This document shows, one piece after another, positions 29,573 through 41,004 of a stretch of DNA of 64,000 nt. Below the pieces are notes generated by a model that searched no databases, had not been told where the DNA came from, and saw only the letters and a list, made by a program, of their open reading frames with translations. Position 1 is the first letter of the stretch, and every line of letters begins with the position of its first letter. Position numbers and translations under genes: made by a program. The stretch is from Undaria pinnatifida (lineage: Eukaryota; Sar; Phaeophyceae; Laminariales; Alariaceae): NCBI GenBank assembly GCA_012845835.1, contig JABAKD010000007.1:14409342-14473341 (forward strand), in the 5' to 3' direction.

Positions 29573-31168
29573 GTGGCGGGCCGTGGCCAATTGATTTCCA
29601 TCAACCTGCCCGAGGTAATGGCAATGGTGGCGACGGCGAACGGTATGATTGACATGAAGGGAGAGAGACCGCGTAGAAGAGGGGAAGCAGTTCGGATGAG
29701 GGCGAATAATGAAGTACCGGTCACCTTGGTGTGTAGGTGTCGCGGGGGGGAAGAAACAAGCGAGGGTAGGGGCGTTGATGATGATAATCGGGGTTTTCGA
29801 AACAAAGGGGGGGTGGTGTTTTCAGGCAAGGCATGTGCAGGAGTTATAGAATGGGTTGGCAGACGGTATGGCCAGGTGGCAAAGGGGAACATTTTCGAGA
29901 AACTGAATGCAGAATGTCCTGGAATCTCTTGGCAGGTGCAGCAGTTGGGAACGGGGTTGCAGCTCATGTGTTCAGAGACACTGCGATAGGTTAGGCGTTT
30001 GGATGACTTGCGGCTTTGACTCGAAGGACGTGTTAGGCTTGGAGGATGTGGGTGAGCTGGAGATTTTTTTTTGGTAAGGGGTGCTGGCTGCGGAAGGACG
30101 TGGGGGAGATGGAGTTGGTAGGAGATTTGGTCGAGTTCATGGGATACTGTTGGGCAAGGAAAGAGATCAAAGAGTTGACCATAGTAGGCAAGGTGCCGGA
30201 GATCAACTTCTACCATGATCAGTTCTTGGGGCTGTCAGTGCCCATGAGTATCCCGTTGATCAGATCTGTCAGGCAAGATATCATTAGGGCGCAAGTAGGA
30301 ATGGGTAGTCAGCACAGAGTGAGAAGGCCGTTGACGTCTCGGATACTGACAGGGATGCAGGTTAGCCTTCAGGCGTTGGGGGTAGGTGAGAATGCGTTAT
30401 GGAAGGGTCTGCCGCTGTAGAGTTTTCATATTTTGCGAGCGTCGGATTTGTTTGCCAAAGGAAAAGCGGTGTTCCAGAAACTACATTGATTGAGCAGGGG
30501 GCATGTGGCAATTTTCGGGGATAACGAGCGGTTGGTAGAAAGCAAAATACACCCGGAAAATTAGGTGGAGGTGAGGTCCAGAGGATCAAAGGGGGACCGA
30601 GGGAGAAACGGGGCGGTACTGGCGAGAACAATGACAGGGCGTAGGGGGGGGGGGGGGGGAGGGGAGGGGCGGTGGCTTCATTGGTGAAGCGTTTTAGGTT
30701 TACAACAACATGAATGTTTTGGAGGAAGCTTTCTTGATGTCATGAAGGGGAAAAGGTATTTGGGAGGGTTGTTCTAGGGGAAGGGCAACTTTGTGCTTAC
30801 GGGGGTGGATCGCAAGCGTTGGGGAGAGGTGGAGGGAAGAGGGCGGGGTCGAGACTGATTCCGGAACTATATTCGCGATGTATTTCTGGACAACAATCGG
30901 AGCTACAAGACCGACCGCGACCGTGGTACCGGAGGCAAAAAATATGAGAGAAGGAAGTTGGTCGCCGGACTTGTTTATGGTGCACGTTAGGGCGAACATG
31001 GAGGACCCGGTCTTGGTGTTAGAGGTGTTGCAGCACGCGCAGCGGAATTTGTGGGACAACCGGGACAAAGGACTATATGGGGCGGGTAATGGGAAACGTA
31101 CCACTCTGCCCGTTAACGTAAAGCACTCTTGGGGGTTTGCTATCGGAACTGAAGCCGTCAGTACATAA
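29573..31168 (+). pseudogene. Tyrosine-recombinase retroelement remnant
   Basis: 30046-30420 encodes a SAM-like N-terminal part of a tyrosine recombinase of the DIRS/Ngaro/Crypton kind: LVEFMGYCWARKEIKE, INFYHDQFLGLSVPMS, VRRPLTSRILTGMQ and ALWKGLPL. An in-frame TAG at 30418-30420 is followed, still in frame, by SFHILRASDLFA, which carries the catalytic Arg block (RAS-D/E). A further TGA follows soon after. 29573-29989 and 30791-31168 are flanking open frames, probably of the same element, that I cannot place. The long minus-strand frame 29503-30216 is a shadow. Confidence 0.6.
30644..30665. repeat. Poly-G run
   Basis: A tract of about 14 G with a few neighbouring interruptions; likely to slip in sequencing. 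Confidence 0.85.
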
Positions 31169-31189
31169 CCGGACGGAGGGGTGGGGGGA

Positions 31190-31440
31190 ATTGCGGTCTC
31201 GGGTGGGGAGACGTCTCACTAGCGGAGCGCGACCTGTAGGCAGGTCGACCACGTTTCGTTTGTGTGGGTTGGAGAGCCGTAAGCAGGAGGACGAAGGGGC
31301 GGGCGGGGGCCCTGCTCCGCTGAATCCCTCCTGCTATATTTTATTAAGGTAGGGGAGGCATACGCATCCGATGGAGAGCGGGGGCAAGACAGCCCCCCCC
31401 CCCCCCCTCATACATTTCGGCTTCTTCAACGAGTCGTTCT
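31190..31440 (+). repeat. Direct repeat D1, left copy
   Basis: Begins GGGGAGACGTCTCACTAGCG, then GAGCGCGACC and CGTTTCGTTTGTGTGGG, and ends with a C run and TTTCGGCTTCTTCAA. It matches 32812-33060 in order and orientation. Confidence 0.8.
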
Positions 31441-31681
31441 ACATTAACCCCACAATTTTTCTTTCACGAAATCACCTCTTCTGAAACCAGCTCCCGACCG
31501 TATCTCGTGAGGAACATTGCCCCTCGCCCCCCCGACGTCATCATTCGACCATCTTTTGCAAACAAGAAAATATTTGAAGATTGTAATTTTCATAGCATCG
31601 TTCCTCGTGTCGAGAACCCATGAAGCTTTCGTAAAAACAAAAATGATGGTTTGGGGGTGGCTAATATTCTAGAGTCAGTCC
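31430..31681 (-). mobile_element. M1 inverted-repeat element, copy 3 (degenerate)
   Basis: A third copy, more diverged: CGTTCTACATTAACCCC at the left end, TGGGGGTGGCTAATATTCTA near the right. The interior keeps the same order of motifs as copy 1 (CAGCTCCCGACCG, AAGAAAAT, CCTCGTGTCGAG, CCATGAA). Confidence 0.72.
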
Positions 31682-32079
31682 AATTAATATAAAGCATCTT
31701 TCGTACAAGTGAACCCAAAGAAGGAGGTTGTCGTTGGGGAAAGCCTGTGTTTGGGGTAAAGGGTAGCCAGGTAGGACAGCAATAAAACAGCAAATTTCCG
31801 GGGTATCAATGTAAGATAGGGAGATGTTTGGTACAGGGTATTATTGAGAAAATCTAAAACCCGGAAATCTGATAGAACACAATATGATCTAGAGTCGGAC
31901 ACAAACAGGCAACTTGAGAGCTGTGTGAAGCGGGGAATCGTCGGTGTAGCGCACAGCCAGAAGAGGTAGCTAACGGGCGAGGCCCGGAACGAGTGGAAGA
32001 GGACCGGGGCAGAGGGCAAGGGGCGTCAGGAAGTCGTCAGGTTGTTGTTTTCCCAACCAGCCTCCCGAAATTTCCTCCG

Positions 32080-32770
32080 CGGATGGGCAGACGAAGGAAA
32101 CGATGACCCAGTGGTCGATTAGTGATGGTATAATCCCCATCGCGCGGGCCGTTTGAAACGGAGTTATTACATACTTTTCGTTTCGCTTTCGTGGCGGGTT
32201 CGCGATCGAACGGACCGTTTGGAGCGGAACCACCCGAACGCACGCGTAGGTGATGGTCGAGATTAGTGATGGATGGCATCATCCCGATCGCACGGGCCGT
32301 CAAAAACGCAACTAATCACACTTAAAAAACGTTTAGCAATAGCGATGGGTTCCCGATATGAACCGGCTGCTAGCAGCAGGACTATCCGAACGCACAGACA
32401 CATAGTGGTGGGTCAGCGGTGGCATAATCTCGATCGCACCGACCGTTTAAAATACAAAAATCAACATCCATGATCGCTTGCCAGTGGAGGTGGGTCCCCG
32501 ACAGGAGCAGACCGTTAAAGAAGAAACAGCCACCCGAAGGCACGCGCAAGGTAGTGATTGATTAGCTGTGGATTTCCCGAGCGCACGGACCTTTAGAAAC
32601 GGAATCACGGTATCATTACTCGTTCGGCGATTGTGGGGGATCCCCGATATGAGCAGGCCGTTTTATACGGGAAACCCTCATGAAAGCACACACGAGCAGG
32701 GGTGGGTCAAGTACGTCCCCGATCGCACTGGCAATGAGAAGCGGAACTACATGGCTGTTTTTGCATTTGG
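32080..32770. repeat. Minisatellite of about 150-bp units
   Basis: Four to five diverged units built from CGATCGCACGGACCGTTT, a short A-rich spacer, TCCCCGATATGAGCAGGCCG and ACCCGAACGCACGCG. The ORFs across it are artefacts. Confidence 0.75.
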
Positions 32771-32811
32771 AGTCATGAATGAACGGGCCCGGGTTCGTAC
32801 ACGAAAATCTA

Positions 32812-33060
32812 AGAATGGGGAGACGTCTCAGTAGCGGAGCGCGACCGGTAGATGGGTCGACCGCGTTTCGTTTGTGTGGGTGCGGCTGGGATAAGAAAGA
32901 CGGGAAAGGCAGGGAGCGGCCCCTCCTTCCCCTCCTCCCTCCTGCAATGTTATATAGAGGTAAGGGACGGTACGTATCCGCAGGGGGGGCGGGTGGAGGA
33001 CAGTCCTTCTCCCTCCCCACCATTTCGGCTTCTTCAATATACATGAAGCATCTTTCGTTA
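32812..33060 (+). repeat. Direct repeat D1, right copy
   Basis: GGGGAGACGTCTCAGTAGCG, GAGCGCGACC, CGTTTCGTTTGTGTGGG and TTTCGGCTTCTTCAAT match the left copy 1.6 kb away. An LTR-like pair is possible, but no coding sequence lies between them. Confidence 0.8.
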
Positions 33061-34370
33061 AAATATAACCTAAAGCTACTCAGAGATATGGAAGACCTAC
33101 CCGTTCAGCGGAAGTTGAATCGATATCAGCCGACGTATTCGTCGAACATGAATTTGAATCGATCTCAGCGACTGGTGCGAAATGAAAGTGCGTCCTAATT
33201 ATGATGGATCACCAAACCCCAAGTTGGTTGAAGTTGTGACACCGATCCCCAAACTCTCTGGAAAAAAGTTCGCGAAGGCAATCGTTGATTATATAATTGG
33301 TATATTCAGCGCACCCGAGGTCTTGCACAATCTAGAACCATCGCCCGCATCCGCAATCTTACACCCAGCGAAGGGAAATAGATGAAGACACCTCTTTGCC
33401 ACACAACAAAACAACAAGCAAGCCTTGGTCGTTGGCCAACTCCTGACCAAGACGCACACCAAGCTAAAGTAATCGTTGAAGGCGTCATTCCCAACGATGT
33501 ATTTTTTCGGCATGTTTTGAGTACTACTACGGACAAAGGCCATGAGACTGGGAGGGTGCCAGGGCGTCCGCTGGCGGGGGAGACAAGCCTCAAAGCGGAA
33601 AAGCGGGACACATACAATCTGAGTGGGTGACATGGGGTCGGCTTGCGGGGACACAACGCTTGACAGCACGACGATACACAACGTGGGACCCTGGACGGAC
33701 CACAACCTACGTGGCGACACGACGGTCCGTTGGAGAGGTCGGACCCCCAGAGAAATGTTTACACTAGGCCCAATAACCTACCTACGACCTACGACGTGTC
33801 TTATATACCTTGGTCTCACTTTATTGCGTCTGGGCAATTGTTGGGGGAGCCTTGAAAAAAACCAGACGCACTGTAAGGCGTGTTAGGGGATCGACACGAC
33901 CACGTCGAGCTGTGGAAACAAAGGGATAACAGCAGTTGAATCGATAACTCCTATTTTCTTCTTTCCAAAACCTTTCTTGTTGGAGTGTCTGAACGTTTAC
34001 TATAATCACCGGGGATATTGAACTCGGTTTCCCTTATTTTAGCTGATGGTGGCTTCTCTTTTGGTGTACTTTAGGACACCCCGGGTATCCCCCCCAGCCC
34101 ACACAACTAATGATCAAAACAACCTCACCACCACACTGCGCCACCCCTGCACACCTACTCAGCACTGCGCAGTAACACACGGAAGCTGCGGCCAATGGCC
34201 TGGGGTGGGAATGATCACGAGGTTTAGGGTAGACTAATAGGTATAATGAACAGAGGTATGGGAAGAAAGAATTGGTTCTAACGTGAACGTGTGGGAGGAG
34301 TACATGAGAAATAGGTTGGCAGAAAGTCATAAATGCTACAGCGTTATGGACGAACATTCGATTAACATCG
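33061..34370. other. No firm gene
   Basis: 33382-33630 is open (KQQASLGRWPTPDQDAHQAK, then VIVEGVIPNDVFFRH) and shares KQQASLG and EGVI with 20.36-20.43 kb, suggesting fragments of one decayed element. The opposite strand is open as well. Nothing else is recognisable. Confidence 0.35.
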
Positions 34371-34374
34371 GAAC

Positions 34375-35200
34375 GGCATCTACGCTAGACAAAATCGTTG
34401 ATCTCATAGATGGAGTGTATTTTATAAATATATGCGACCTACACCTCTTGAAAACCCTTCCCCCCCCCCCCCCCCCACCTTTCTTTTCTTTTTTGTTTCC
34501 TCCTCGCTTTTTCTTGCTTAAACGCCCCACTTAATACAGAAATCCGCCATAGTAATAAACACTTCCACGCTCTGGATATCGCCTGGTTATCGATTTAGAG
34601 CCGTCCATGCTGCTGCTGCAATTCCCACCCACCCCCGCCCCCAACGCCCCCTCCTTCCCCACCATTCGCACCGTCGCCTAGACCTAGCACCACGCGTATA
34701 GCAAACCCCTACATCTATGCGACCTAAAGCTCTCCCCCCCTGCCCCCCGCCCCCCCCCCGGCACATTTCCCCCCCCCTCCCCCACAAGAAGGAATTATAT
34801 AGTTTCCACGCACAAATTGACCTGCCCCACCCGTCCCCTCCCCCCCTCCCGCCCCTCGTTTGAACAAAACGAGGCCCCCACGTCCTTAGAAACTGCGCCC
34901 TCCCCTCACCGATTTTTCGGCTGACAGAGTTCGCTTGATAAACTGATGAATTTCTTCAACAGCTGTCAAATTTTGTCCCCATCAAAAACGGGTTTTATAG
35001 TTTCCACGCAGACTGCCTAACATCACCCTGTTGACCCTGATAGCTACACTGTAGTTGAAAGCGGAGTCGCCGACCTATATCCTTAATGAGGACACACAAC
35101 CCATAATACGCGAGATCTGAGTATCGCACACAGCTTGCAAAGAAGGGTTTCGACAAAATGTTCGATATCTCACACCTGGAGTGTATTATAATTTCATTAA
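34375..35200 (-). repeat. R1 repeat, full-length copy, reverse
   Basis: About 820 bp. Both ends carry the same motif in the same direction: GTTGATCTCATAGATGGAGT near 34395 and TTCGATATCTCACACCTGGA near 35165. Between them are a C-rich body with poly-C, GCCTAGACCTAGCACCACGC, AACAGCTGTCAAATTTTG and AACATCACCCTGTTGACCCT. No coding capacity. Confidence 0.82.
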
Positions 35201-36760
35201 TATTGCCGGAAGGCAAAAAAAAAAGGAAAAAATTAAGAATAACAATTAAACACTTACCTTCCAGAAACGAAATATCACGGAAGTTTGGAAAATCAACCAA
35301 GCAAACCATTTAGATACCTGTAACAACCCCCCGAATACCACCGTACGTGTGTTCACACACGACACCTAAACTTCCCATATTTGCTAACATAATTTTTTTA
35401 TTTGTGGATTACAATACATGCCTTCTACCGGACAGTTGATATTAATAATCATATAAATTTTAAGGGCTCCGCGCCCATGCTTCGGGTAGGGCAGGCAGCA
35501 CTTCGAGAAGTTATGGTGTGCTTGTCCGATTTGACATTCATCGAACTGTGAAGTAATACCAAGAGTTTAATACGAACATGATATTATGAACGTCATAACT
35601 TGACATAAGAAGCACGTCAAATACAACAAAGAAGGCAAGGATAGGCGAAACACACTGCTGCTGCTGTTAAATGCGCCGTCAAGTAAAAATTGGCGTATAT
35701 CAAACAAAAATATTGAAAATAGTATTGATAACCTTCTCCGCCTCTTCTAGGCAAAACGAAAGAGGACTTGGCATCAATGAAGAGACCACACTGCTGCTCT
35801 CCCCGTGGCAATGGAGTTTGAAGTCGACAGGATGCTAAAGTCGGCTTGCATCAACCGTCGCCATGGGGCCATGTCAGCCGGCGAGGTTTCGGAAGAAGGG
35901 CTTTGTTTATTGCCTGAAGGCCTTCGCACTAATTGGTGTGCTTGTTTACCGGCGAGGATGAAAAAGAAGAAGAGGAGAGTGATCTCTCGTTGCGGCGGCG
36001 TTGTCTAAGATAGATGCGGGGGTGGCCTTGCTCGTACGGGAGGTTGGCGTAGGGCTTCTTATTTTTTGCTCGGGAAGGCGGGATACGTGTATCTGCTGTC
36101 TTTGCTTCGCGGGAGCTTTCACGTTGTCGAAACTGGACGCGTCCCCTCAATAAATATTATCCGGAGTGTCTACCATAACGACTGCTGGCAGTGCCATGTG
36201 TATTTTCTATTTATTAAAGACTAAAAATATTTTTTACTTGTAGTAGTATTTTTGTTTCGGACAATGTGCATAGCGGAAAAGGTCGATAATTAGAATTTTA
36301 TATTTCCTAGAGAAAGTCCAACTTGAGAAAAAAATAGGCTCAGACAATCGAGTATCTTCGTTCAGGTTGTACTACTACTGTAACTGCACAAAAAACAAGT
36401 AGTATGTCATTAGTTTTTGCCTAGAGGGAAGAATGGACACATACAAATTCACAATTAATCCCGGAAAATGATAGGGGTGCTGTGTGTGGCAGTAATAATA
36501 TACCTTTGCAACATTTTTCTTCCTCATCTCATTTGTTGTCCTCGCACCACTCTCGTGCTCCCTCCCAGTTGTAACTCAGATCCGATGTCGCATAGCGGGA
36601 ACTTTTTCTCTCTCCCCACTTCGGCTCGTGCCTTCATCATTTTCGCGAGAAGAAGTCAGTATTTTCTTGCCTCGTCGACTCGCGTCGAATTGTACCTACC
36701 CACGCTGGCAGGCGCTCTCAGCGGTTGATCCTTTTTGTTTTTGCATTTTTGCATTAAAAA
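35201..36760. other. No firm gene
   Basis: Mostly AT-rich sequence. 35805-36008 is open (MEFEVDRMLKSACINRRHG) but has no splice support or recognisable motif. Confidence 0.4.
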
Positions 36761-36764
36761 TCAA

Positions 36765-36848
36765 GTCTCGTGATGGTGGGAATCGAACTCAAGGACAAAC
36801 AAGCATTAGCAGTATTTGAGGGTAAAACCACCCGACCACCGGGGCGAC
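36765..36848 (-). pseudogene. tRNA-Ser(GCT)-like sequence
   Basis: On the minus strand, 84 bases read like a class II tRNA: 5' GTCGCCCC, an A-box TGGTCGGGTGG, an anticodon loop CTGCTAA (anticodon GCT, Ser), a variable region, and a B-box-like GAGTTCGATTCCCACC. The 3' end (ATCACGAG) does not pair with the 5' end and the T stem is mismatched. It is therefore a pseudogene or the head of a tRNA-derived SINE rather than a working tRNA. Confidence 0.55.
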
Positions 36849-37047
36849 CAGCTGACAATTGAATGAAACAAAACAGGATCTTTGCATAGAGATTACATTC
36901 ATTCCCCGATAGTGTATGATATTACGATGGTTGACGCCGCGTTACCCAGAGAGGTGTTGCCTCTGGTGTCAGTCAAAATCATTTGCTGATGGAGCCTGTC
37001 CTGTGACCACGGACTAGATTGTGAGAGTTAATGAGAGATCATCGACA

Positions 37048-37140
37048 ACAACAACAACAACGACAACAACAACAACAACAACAACAACGACAACAACGAC
37101 AACAACAACAACAACGACACCAACGACAACAACAACAACG

Positions 37141-37173
<33 letters not shown>

Positions 37174-37247
37174 GCAACAACAACAACAACAACAACAACA
37201 ACAGCATCATCAACAACAACAACAACAACAACAACAACAGCATCATC

Positions 37248-37278
<31 letters not shown>
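37048..37278. repeat. (CAA)n trinucleotide microsatellite
   Basis: About 230 bp of CAA units with rare CGA, CCA and CAT. The poly-Gln, poly-Thr and poly-Val/Leu frames are artefacts. Confidence 0.95.
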
Positions 37279-37282
37279 TATA

Positions 37283-37485
37283 TAGAAGGAAGCAAGGGTG
37301 GAAATCGACACTCAGGGGCTTTTCCCAATGCCACAGGTGGTGACCCTAATCATGGAATTAGGGGCCACTTGTTTATTTGTAATGTATCCGTTCGGGAAAT
37401 CATAGGTTCCCCCGCATCTCTGTCGTTGCTACCATCACATACACCAAAATACTACGTAGTAAATCAGATTTGTGAACAGGCATAA
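37283..37485 (+). repeat. Direct repeat D2, left copy
   Basis: GAAGGAAGCAAGGGTGG, CACTCAGGGGCT, GGTGACCCTAATCATGG, ATTAGGG, GTATCCGTTCGGGAAA and AATCAGATTTGTG recur in the same order at 46366-46560. Confidence 0.8.
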
Positions 37486-38225
37486 ACCAACATCCCCCTT
37501 GATTGTGTGAACGTCATGATAAGGATCAACTCGAACATATCGAAGATTGGCACACTTATCATATCAATAGTTGTACTCTACCATGTCCGTAGATTCTATG
37601 CAGTCGTACACATCATCACTCACACATCAAGGGTGTGAACAGGCATAAAGTTACACCTAAATCAACATTCCCCCTGCCTGTGTGCCTGCGTGCGTCATGA
37701 CAACGTTCATCCAACGAGCACCATCCCAACCTTGCAATTTCAAACAAGGTACATGCCTCAAATACCCCATGTCCATTTCAAAACAATACTGCCTCTGCTC
37801 CAAAACCTGGATACTGATACCCAACACCGTAGCCAACAGAATTGAACCGCCGTAATCGTAACAGAAATCGCTGATAAGAATATGGGCGATCAAGAGTGCA
37901 GTAGGCTTAATCCGAGCAAGAACACAACGAATGACGTTCGATTGTGGGCTAATAAATCAAGGCTAAAATATCTATGAAACTATTATTATGTCACCTCAAA
38001 TTATCATGCGCCTAAGCCTTCCATAGGCAAATTCAAATCTGAAATCAAAAAATAAATAATACCATGTTTCAAACTTCGTCGTCCACAACTCGAAAACAAC
38101 CAATAGTGTTCCCACAAATGAACATACTTCCAAATGTTTGATAAAGCAAAATCCTGGTGGTATTGTAGATACTATCGTTCTTAACATGCCCCAGGCAAAG
38201 TGAAAAATAGTATAACTAGTAGTAT
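37486..38225. other. No gene; local duplication
   Basis: GTGAACAGGCATAAA followed by CAACAT(C/T)CCCCT occurs twice (about 37470 and 37635), a decayed tandem duplication. No coding signal. Confidence 0.5.
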
Positions 38226-38280
38226 CGACGCGGACCAGAGTTCCATTCTCGTATATTGATACGAAGGAACATAGTGAATC
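38226..38280 (+). repeat. Terminal repeat X, left copy
   Basis: CGCGGACCAGAGTTCCATTC, GTATATTGATACGAAG and AACATAGTGAATC, repeated at 43781-43838. Confidence 0.88.
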
Positions 38281-38711
38281 TTAAAATATGCACGCCGGCA
38301 CACACCATGCACATTAAACAAATGCACTTACTTGCCAATATACGGACAATTCCCCTCTCCCACACTTTTAGATTGCGCGCTAAATCCGAGCCGATGCACT
38401 GCCACAACGTTCGCTGTTAACTATCAACATAATATCTGCGTAAAACAGTCATACGTAACCCCACCGCACGGAAGGATAGTTCAGATATCACACATGCTGA
38501 AAAAAAAACACAACAACAAAAACCCCTTGCACCACGCTATAACTGATGGGGCTAGCACCCACCGCAAACCTGCGCAATCTACGAAACCTCGTCGCACCTT
38601 CAGCGAAAACGGGTACGTTTACCAAAACAGTAACAAACACGCGCAACGTTACTGCGACCGATTGACTACCCCTCCACTGACTCCCTCAAAAGCACGGGCG
38701 TGTGGGTGGGA

Positions 38712-38913
38712 ACTTAAACTAGTCTGTATCACACCTTGGACCTGTAAGCTCTGACTCTGCTCCCCTACGCGCTCCGCGTGCAGGTCGTCGCCTACAGGGC
38801 TGGGCCAGGTGTGCCCAATGCTATCGCTTATACGACTATAAATTACCGCATTGATCTGATTGGTCAAAGTTCTTACGTACGTACAAAACCCATATTTTCT
38901 TATACTTCGATAA
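38712..38913 (+). repeat. Terminal repeat A, left copy
   Basis: Begins ACTTAAACTAGTCTGTATCA, contains CTCCGCGTGCAGGTCGTCGC and ends CTTATACTTCGATAA; about 95 percent like 43571-43771 by eye. Confidence 0.9.
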
Positions 38914-39214
38914 AAATCTTCTTTGCACTTTGCTTTCGAAGTTGTATTATATTAATGCGAAACCCCTCGCCCGGAGAGGGAGGTTGGAGATGGGAATACC
39001 CCGGGGCTGCCCGGTTGGCAACCCCACGCTAATATCCGTATACACGAGTCAACTCCCGACCCAACTGGCGACATCGAACTCTCGACGCCAGCCTCCAGCA
39101 CAAACTGGTAGTTGACCCGTATTACGAATGTAGTCCCACCCCCCCCGGCCCCCCCTACCCTCGAGTGGTAGAGTGCACACGGGATAACACACTTCTTTGT
39201 AATTCCGCGTTTGT

Positions 39215-39814
39215 CTAACTTGTTAACGCCAATCGGCCCTCACGCTGCAGCACCGTCGGTGTTGCACCCCCTGCCGACAAGTGCGTTGCGCCTCCAATCC
39301 TCAGGGAGTGCAAGACGTATTCCTCCGCACGCACACCCGCCAACGCAACCACTTTCCGCAAAGCTACCGTCGCTTGATGTTGTGTCCACATGGACCATCT
39401 GCCATTACGAACGCCACACGCAACCAAGGGAGCCGAAGAGGGAAGGAACAAGTAACAGGACATCAATTCGATCATTAGATCGACGGCGCCGCCACCTTCC
39501 CCCACGCGCCTCGACGGACCCTTTCGCACATGCGTGACAACCGCCCCTTTCCGCAGTTGGTCACCCTTCGACCCGCGAAACCGAACCTCAACATGATCCG
39601 CGGTTGACCACTGCGCAACAGTTGGCTGAATATTTCCGTGAAAGAAGGCAACATCAGCACGCCGCAAACAATAAGTCTCGTGAACTCGTAACCGGGTTTC
39701 CGCGAACATTTGTGACGCGCCAGTCAAAAGTCGGAACGAAGCGCACAGGGCCGGCCACAAAAAACGACCCCCGGCACGCCACGTGGGGATCAGCTTCTCG
39801 CCCGCGAGCAGCAT
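39215..39814 (-). pseudogene. Tyrosine recombinase of the DIRS-like element
   Basis: 199 codons. It encodes ETYCLRRADVAFF, EVRFRGSKGDQLRKGAVVTH and LHSLRIGGATHLSAGGA. The last is the H-x-x-R block of tyrosine recombinases, with R in SLRIGG. The frame stops after REGRLALTS, before the region where the nucleophilic Tyr should be; TNAELQRSVLSR follows the stop in frame. The family normally continues with a short segment containing Tyr, so the catalytic residue appears lost. An overlapping frame (39654-39950) is a shadow. Confidence 0.72.
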
Positions 39815-40515
39815 ATCCCACGGACAGCACGCATATTAACGAGGACGGAAGCGCGATCCCAACGTGAGATACCGTCCGCGGCAACGTTAAAAATACCTCC
39901 TTTGTGTTTCGCGTCAAAGTGACAACCAGAGGCCAATTTGAGCTCACCAAGGAGGCGCATCAACGCGCCCGATCTCGGCATCTTCCCGCCTCGACAACGC
40001 CACACCCACTCTACGGCTGCTTTGTTGTCGCCACGCTACAACACGCAGTCCCCCTACGCGGCCGAGCGCTCGGCGCACGGAGATACGACGACCCAGGGGG
40101 AGACGACCATACCCAGCAGTTCGAGGACGTTAATCGATCTATCGTTCTCGCCTGCAACTGACTTGCTCGACCCGCAAAATCGAGATCGTTCCCCGGCGTC
40201 AATATCGTATCTCCAGTACATCCCGGTTTCAAGGCAAAAACCCCCGACAGCGGTTGTGGATGCATCCGAAAACAGAGTACGTTGGGAGGGGTGCTCAAGC
40301 AAATGATACATCGGAGCCGGCAAGGTTCCTCCGCGCGCGTCCAATCCCTCCTCCATAACCCACCGCCACAGCTCGAAGTTCCCTTGAAACTCGGGTCCTA
40401 AGACGAGGCGCCCCCCGAGGTTGGCCGTACCAAAACCAAAATCAGCTCCGACAGATATGCGCGGCATACCCACCGAAGCCAACAAAAGGTTCACGGAAAA
40501 CCGCCCCGGACGCAC
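39790..40515 (-). pseudogene. RNase H region of the DIRS-like element
   Basis: Two adjoining frames: 40515-40054 (RPGRFSVNLLLASVGMPR, GNFELWRWVMEEGLDARGG, TLFSDASTTAVGGFCLETG, INVLELLGMVV) and 40005-39790 (MPRSGALMRLLGELKLASG, HFDAKHKGGIFNVAADGIS). The FSDAS and INVLELLG blocks are typical of DIRS RNase H, and NVAADGISR ends the domain. The frames are shifted relative to each other. Confidence 0.72.
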
Positions 40516-40913
40516 AGCAAAGCAGACATGTATAGGGAAGCCAACGAGCTACGACACCTGCTTCGCTGAAGCAATCGTACGAGACGAAGGCCATTCCGCA
40601 AGGAGATTTTGCAGCTTGAAGCGCTTATGGGATGCCAACGAAACTGTATGCCCCTCCGTGTCAATGATCCAACCCAACACCTCCGGTTGCGTGTCCCAGT
40701 CAGTGATTTTTCTGGCGGACAGGAGGGGCGGATCAGAAACACCACGTTCGCCCAACAAGTGAAAATAGTCCGATGCCAGCGACTGGACAGCGCGCAAACA
40801 ACGGCGACCGTCCGGCCGCCATAACAACTCGACGACAATGCCATCGTCTACGTAATACCTCACAGAGACGTAGTTCCGGGCGTTGCCACCAGAGTCAGGA
40901 ACAGGCCCACCAT
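40433..40913. repeat. Internal tandem duplication of the RT core, copy 1
   Basis: About 480 bp nearly identical to 41005-41487 (ATCAGCTCCGACAGATATGC, GAGACGTAGTTCC and others). The two are separated by about 90 bp of unrelated sequence. Confidence 0.9.
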
Positions 40914-41004
40914 AACCCAGGATGAAGAAAACTGGAGCCCCTCGTGGCGGGAAAATTCCAACTTGCGCGACGGCAACAAACCCTTTTGTGAATCATCTGT
41001 GACT

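Noticed and set aside
29503-30216. 237-codon minus-strand ORF
   Set aside because: It is antisense to the tyrosine-recombinase remnant, is Pro/Ser-rich and shows no motif; typical shadow frame.
37021-37485. Poly-Thr, poly-Gln and poly-Val ORFs
   Set aside because: Products of the CAA microsatellite.
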